Assembly: GCA_023424215.1 (NCBI GenBank)
Contig: JAFAEC010000097.1
Coordinates: forward strand, 1 to 17,146
Reading direction: 5' to 3'
Origin: Pseudomonadota bacterium
GTDB lineage: Bacteria > Pseudomonadota > Alphaproteobacteria > Caulobacterales > Caulobacteraceae
DNA length: 17,146 nucleotides
Position numbers and translations under genes: made by a program. The notes beneath the pieces were generated by a model that saw only the letters and a list, made by a program, of their open reading frames with translations, did no database searches and was not told where the DNA came from. Shown one piece after another: positions 14,573-17,146 of the stretch; position 1 is the first letter of the stretch; every line of letters begins with the position of its first letter.

Positions 14573-15769
14573 TCAGGCGCGCAGGGCCTCGACGCCGGGC
14601 AGGGGCTTGCCTTCCATCCATTCGAGGAAGGCCCCGCCCGCGGTCGACACGAAGGTCATGTCGTCGGCCACGCCCGCGTGGTGCAGCGCCGCCACCGTGT
14701 CGCCGCCGCCGGCCACGGCCGTGATCGCCCCGCTCTTCGCCAGCTCGGCCGCCGCCTGCGCCGCCTTGACGGTCGCGGCGTCGAACGGCGGGACCTCGAA
14801 CACGCCCAGCGGCCCGTTCCAGATCAGGGTGCGCGACAGGGCCATCGCCTTGACCAGCGCCTCGACGGTCAGCGGGCCGGCGTCGAGGATCTTCTCGTCC
14901 TCCGCGATCTCCTCGCGCGCCAGGACGGTGCGGGTCTCGACGCCGGGCTTCAGGTCGGTCGCCACCACCACGTCGCGCGGCAGCAGGATCTCGCAACCCC
15001 TAGCCTCGGCCTCGGCGAGGATCTCGCGCGCGGTGTCGGCCATGTCGCGCTCGGCCAGCGAACCGCCGATGTCGACGCCTTGCGCGAACAGGAAGGTGTT
15101 GGCCATGCCGCCGCCGATGGCCAGCCGGTCCAGCTTGCCGACCAGGTTCTTCAGCAGGTCCAGCTTGGTCGAAACCTTGGCCCCGCCGACGATGCCAAGT
15201 ACCGGCTTGACCGGCGCGCCCAGCGCCTTGTCCAGCGCCTCCAGCTCGCGCCGCATCGACTCCCCCGCATAGGCGGGCAGCAGGCGCGCCAGCCCCTCGG
15301 TCGAGGCGTGCGCCCGGTGCGCCGCCGAGAAGGCGTCGTTGACGTAGATGTCGCCCAGCTCCGCCAGCTGCGCGGCGAAGGCCGGATCGTTCTTCTCCTC
15401 GCCGGCGTGGAAGCGGACGTTCTCCAGCAGGATGACGCCGCCGTAGGCGAGATCGTCCAGCGCCGCCTTCGCCTCCGGCCCGACGCAGTCCGGCGCGAAC
15501 TGCACCGGCGCGCCCAGCACCTCGCACAGCTCGTCGACCACCTGCTCCAGGCTCATCGACGGCACGCGCTGGCCCTTGGGCCGGTCGAAGTGGGCCAGCA
15601 GGGCCACCTTGGCGCCGGCGTCGCGCAGCCGCTGGATGGTCGGGACCGCCGCCCGCAGCCGGGTGTCGTCGGTCACCCGCCCGTCCTCCATCGGCACATT
15701 GAAGTCCACGCGCATCAGCGCGGTCTTGCCGCCAAGGCCACGGGCGTCGTCGAGGGTGCGGAAGGTCAT
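14573..15769 (-). CDS. pgk: Phosphoglycerate kinase
   Basis: 398-residue kinase that interconverts 1,3-bisphosphoglycerate plus ADP and 3-phosphoglycerate plus ATP. N-domain substrate site: RVDFNVP (20-26), AHFDRPKG (59-66), LLENVRFH. Hinge and C-domain nucleotide site: GGAKVSTKLDLL, GGGMANTFL, and AVAGGGDTVAAL with GGGDT at 354-358. Length and motif order are normal. The reading frame continues upstream for 48 codons, but that part lies in a repeat element; ATG at 15769 follows AGGAG by 6 nt and starts the family's usual MTFRTLDD. The ribosome binding site lies immediately next to the palindromic repeat that separates pgk from gap, which may affect expression. Confidence 0.97.
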   Translation of the reverse strand: MTFRTLDDARGLGGKTALMRVDFNVPMEDGRVTDDTRLRAAVPTIQRLRDAGAKVALLAHFDRPKGQRVPSMSLEQVVDELCEVLGAPVQFAPDCVGPEAKAALDDLAYGGVILLENVRFHAGEEKNDPAFAAQLAELGDIYVNDAFSAAHRAHASTEGLARLLPAYAGESMRRELEALDKALGAPVKPVLGIVGGAKVSTKLDLLKNLVGKLDRLAIGGGMANTFLFAQGVDIGGSLAERDMADTAREILAEAEARGCEILLPRDVVVATDLKPGVETRTVLAREEIAEDEKILDAGPLTVEALVKAMALSRTLIWNGPLGVFEVPPFDAATVKAAQAAAELAKSGAITAVAGGGDTVAALHHAGVADDMTFVSTAGGAFLEWMEGKPLPGVEALRA

Positions 15770-15770
15770 G

Positions 15771-15941
15771 TGCGTCTCCTGTCTCCTCCCCGTCGTGCAG
15801 CGATGGGGAGGTGGCGCGACGCGCCTGCGCGTCGTGACGGAGGGGCTGCCGGCCCCAGGTTGGGTGCGGCGGAAAGAGTCTCTCCACCGGTCCGCGGTCC
15901 CCCTCCCCATCACTGCGTGACAGGGAGGAGACGCTGCGTCT
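15771..15941. repeat. Palindromic MITE-like element between gap and pgk
   Basis: Two 34-nt arms, 15781-15814 and 15899-15932, are inverted copies with 29 of 34 positions matching; each begins GTCTCCTCCC and contains GATGGGGAGG. Each arm is itself nearly palindromic (CCTCCCC...GGGGAGG). The centre holds two smaller hairpins, CGACGCG/CGCGTCG at about 15817-15834 and GGGGC/GCCCC at 15842-15856. TGCGTCT occurs at 15771-15777 and 15935-15941, flanking the element closely, and may be a target duplication. It has no coding capacity. It resembles palindromic intergenic elements I recall from Caulobacterales genomes, but no other copy is in this window. Confidence 0.7.
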
Positions 15942-16948
15942 TAGAGGAACTTCGCCATCACCAGCGCGGTGTCGCTCATCCGCGTCGCGAAGCCCCACTC
16001 GTTGTCGTACCAGCTCAGCACCCGGGCCAGCTTGCCGTCGACCACCTGGGTCTGCGGCAGGGCGGCGGTCGAGGAGGCGGCGACGTGGTTCATGTCCATC
16101 GACACCACCGGATCCATGGTGGTGTGCAGCACGCCCTTCATCGGGCCGTCGGCGGCGGCCTGAAGCGCCTTGTTGATCTCCTCGACCGTCACCTCGCGGC
16201 CGGCCACGACCTTCAGGTCGACGACCGAGACGTTCGGGGTCGGCACGCGGATCGACGAGCCGTCCAGCTTGCCCTTCAGCTCCGGCAGGACCAGGCCCAG
16301 CGCCTTGGCCGCGCCGGTCGAGGTCGGGATCATCGACAGGGCCGCCGCGCGGGCGCGGTACAGGTCCTTGTGCATCGTATCCAGCGTCGGCTGGTCGCCG
16401 GTGTAGGCGTGGATGGTGGTCATGTAGCCGCGCTCGATGCCGAACAGGTCGTGCAGCACCTTGGCGACCGGGGCCAGGGCGTTGGTGGTGCAGCTGCCGT
16501 TCGAGACGACGATGTCGTCGGCCGTCAGGGTCTCATGGTTGACCTTGTAGACGATGGTCTTGTCGGCGCCGTCGGCCGGGGCCGAGACCAGCACGCGCTT
16601 GGCGCCGGCCTTCAGGTGCGCCGAGGCCTTGTCCTTCGAGGTGAACAGGCCGGTGCACTCCATGGCGATGTCGACGCCGAGGTCCTTGTGCGGCAGCTCT
16701 TCCGGATTGCGGATCGCCGTGACCCTGATCTTGCCGGTCCCGACGTCGATCCAGTCCTCGCCGCTCTCGACCGTGCCGGGGAAGCGGCCGTGCACCGAGT
16801 CGTAGCGCAGCAGGTGGGCGTTGGTGGCCACCGGGCCCAGGTCGTTGATCGCCACCACCTCGATGTCCTTGCGGCCATGCTCGACGATCGAGCGCAGGAC
16901 GAGACGGCCGATGCGGCCGAAACCATTGATGGCGACGCGGACGGTCAT
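15941..16948 (-). CDS. gap: Glyceraldehyde-3-phosphate dehydrogenase, NAD-type
   Basis: 335-residue enzyme that oxidises and phosphorylates glyceraldehyde 3-phosphate to 1,3-bisphosphoglycerate. The Rossmann loop is INGFGRIGR (7-15), and D36 in AINDL at the end of strand 2 favours NAD over NADP. The catalytic Cys is C153 in SNGSCTTNALAP and the base is H180 in TTIHAYTGDQ. SMIPTSTGAAKA and SWYDNEWGFATRM complete the family signatures. ATG at 16948 follows AGGAG by 8 nt. First gene of the gap-pgk-fba run; the upstream 120 nt carry a strong hairpin, a CcrM-type GANTC site (17010-17014) and two GTTACAG copies. The palindromic element starts about 8 nt after its stop, which could end transcription or stabilise the message. 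Confidence 0.98.
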   Translation of the reverse strand: MTVRVAINGFGRIGRLVLRSIVEHGRKDIEVVAINDLGPVATNAHLLRYDSVHGRFPGTVESGEDWIDVGTGKIRVTAIRNPEELPHKDLGVDIAMECTGLFTSKDKASAHLKAGAKRVLVSAPADGADKTIVYKVNHETLTADDIVVSNGSCTTNALAPVAKVLHDLFGIERGYMTTIHAYTGDQPTLDTMHKDLYRARAAALSMIPTSTGAAKALGLVLPELKGKLDGSSIRVPTPNVSVVDLKVVAGREVTVEEINKALQAAADGPMKGVLHTTMDPVVSMDMNHVAASSTAALPQTQVVDGKLARVLSWYDNEWGFATRMSDTALVMAKFL

Positions 16949-17001
16949 GGGGCGGGCTCCTGGAGCGGGGGGTTTGTGGTTGGCGCTTCAATGGAACCGG
17001 C

Positions 17002-17025
17002 GGCGCGGGGATTCAACCCCGCGCC
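17002..17025 (-). terminator. Perfect 9-bp hairpin upstream of gap
   Basis: GGCGCGGGG (17002-17010) and CCCCGCGCC (17017-17025) with a 6-nt loop, 44 nt past the kinase stop and 54 nt before gap. It is probably the terminator of the upstream gene, though without a T tract. The loop includes a GATTC (GANTC) methylation site. It directly abuts the shared motif. Confidence 0.5.
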
Positions 17026-17051
17026 TGTAACAAGGCGTGATTGACTGTAAC
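17025..17051 (-). promoter_or_regulatory. Shared motif and tandem GTTACAG upstream of gap
   Basis: On the minus strand TCACGCCTTGTTACAG (17025-17040) matches the fba-upstream motif at 15 of 16 bases. A second GTTACAG (17045-17051) lies exactly 20 nt away from the first, two helical turns, as in tandem operator sites. It is about 77-103 nt upstream of the gap start. Confidence 0.5.
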
Positions 17052-17068
17052 GCTTGCCCGAGCGTGCG

Positions 17069-17146
17069 TCAGACGGCCAGGGGCAGGGCGAGGCGGGCCA
17101 CGAGGCCGCCGCCCGCGCGGTTGCGCAGCGTCACTTCGCCGCCGGC
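17069..17146 (-). CDS. C-terminal end of a probable sensor histidine kinase (partial)
   Basis: The last 25 residues of a protein whose start is beyond the window, ending at TGA (17069-17071). GGEVTLRNRAGGGLVARLALPL closely follows the final beta strands of the HATPase_c domain of sensor kinases, where GG.V.L.N...GG....L.LP is typical. It is on the same strand as gap, 120 nt upstream. The piece is too short to tell which kinase it is. Confidence 0.6.
   Translation of the reverse strand, partial: AGGEVTLRNRAGGGLVARLALPLAV

Noticed and set aside
13254..15272. Plus-strand 672-codon open frame opposite fba and pgk
   Set aside because: Antisense to firm genes, low-complexity composition, no plausible start signal.
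14552..17044. Very long plus-strand open frame (830 codons) opposite pgk and gap
   Set aside because: It runs antisense to two well-recognised glycolytic genes, is rich in His/Arg/Gly/Gln without any domain, and is explained by GC-biased third positions.

Overview
The window is a GC-rich chromosomal segment of an alphaproteobacterium, most likely Caulobacterales and close to Brevundimonas/Caulobacter. The evidence is a gene transfer agent (GTA) tail-tip gene set, the Methanosarcina-type SerC common in alphaproteobacteria, an rluD-rpoH tandem with a typical alphaproteobacterial RpoH, a DUF2799 lipoprotein and strong codon-position GC bias. The genus is inferred from protein character only. No plasmid, integrase, CRISPR array, rRNA or tRNA is seen.

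Positions 1-6079: a DUF805 membrane-protein gene on the minus strand diverges from four tightly packed plus-strand genes that match the tail-tip module of the Rhodobacter capsulatus-type GTA: g12 (distal tail), g13 (hub, apparently with a large internal piece missing), g14 (NlpC/P60 cell-wall peptidase) and g15 ('megatron' with a TIM-barrel domain). No GTA head or tape-measure gene lies directly upstream.

Positions 6170-9611: housekeeping genes on the plus strand: a DnaJ-class (CbpA-like) co-chaperone overlapping serC, then purA with a TTG start. Positions 9682-10488: a receiver-domain protein whose phospho-acceptor aspartate is replaced by glutamate. It converges on rpoH and the two share a symmetric hairpin terminator.

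Positions 10526-12638 (minus): rluD followed by rpoH. The gap between them has a perfect inverted repeat and a possible promoter. A DUF2799 lipoprotein gene (12767-13399, plus) diverges from rluD.

Positions 13449-16948 (minus): a glycolytic/gluconeogenic block in transcription order gap, pgk, class I fba. A roughly 150-bp palindromic repeat element sits between gap and pgk. A 16-base motif, abutting a GC-rich hairpin, is shared by the upstream regions of gap and fba. The last 78 bases are the C-terminus of a probable sensor histidine kinase.

Most of the window is ordinary core genome. The points most worth a second look are the detached and altered GTA tail module, the degenerate receiver protein, the shared motif at the glycolytic genes, and the palindromic element.
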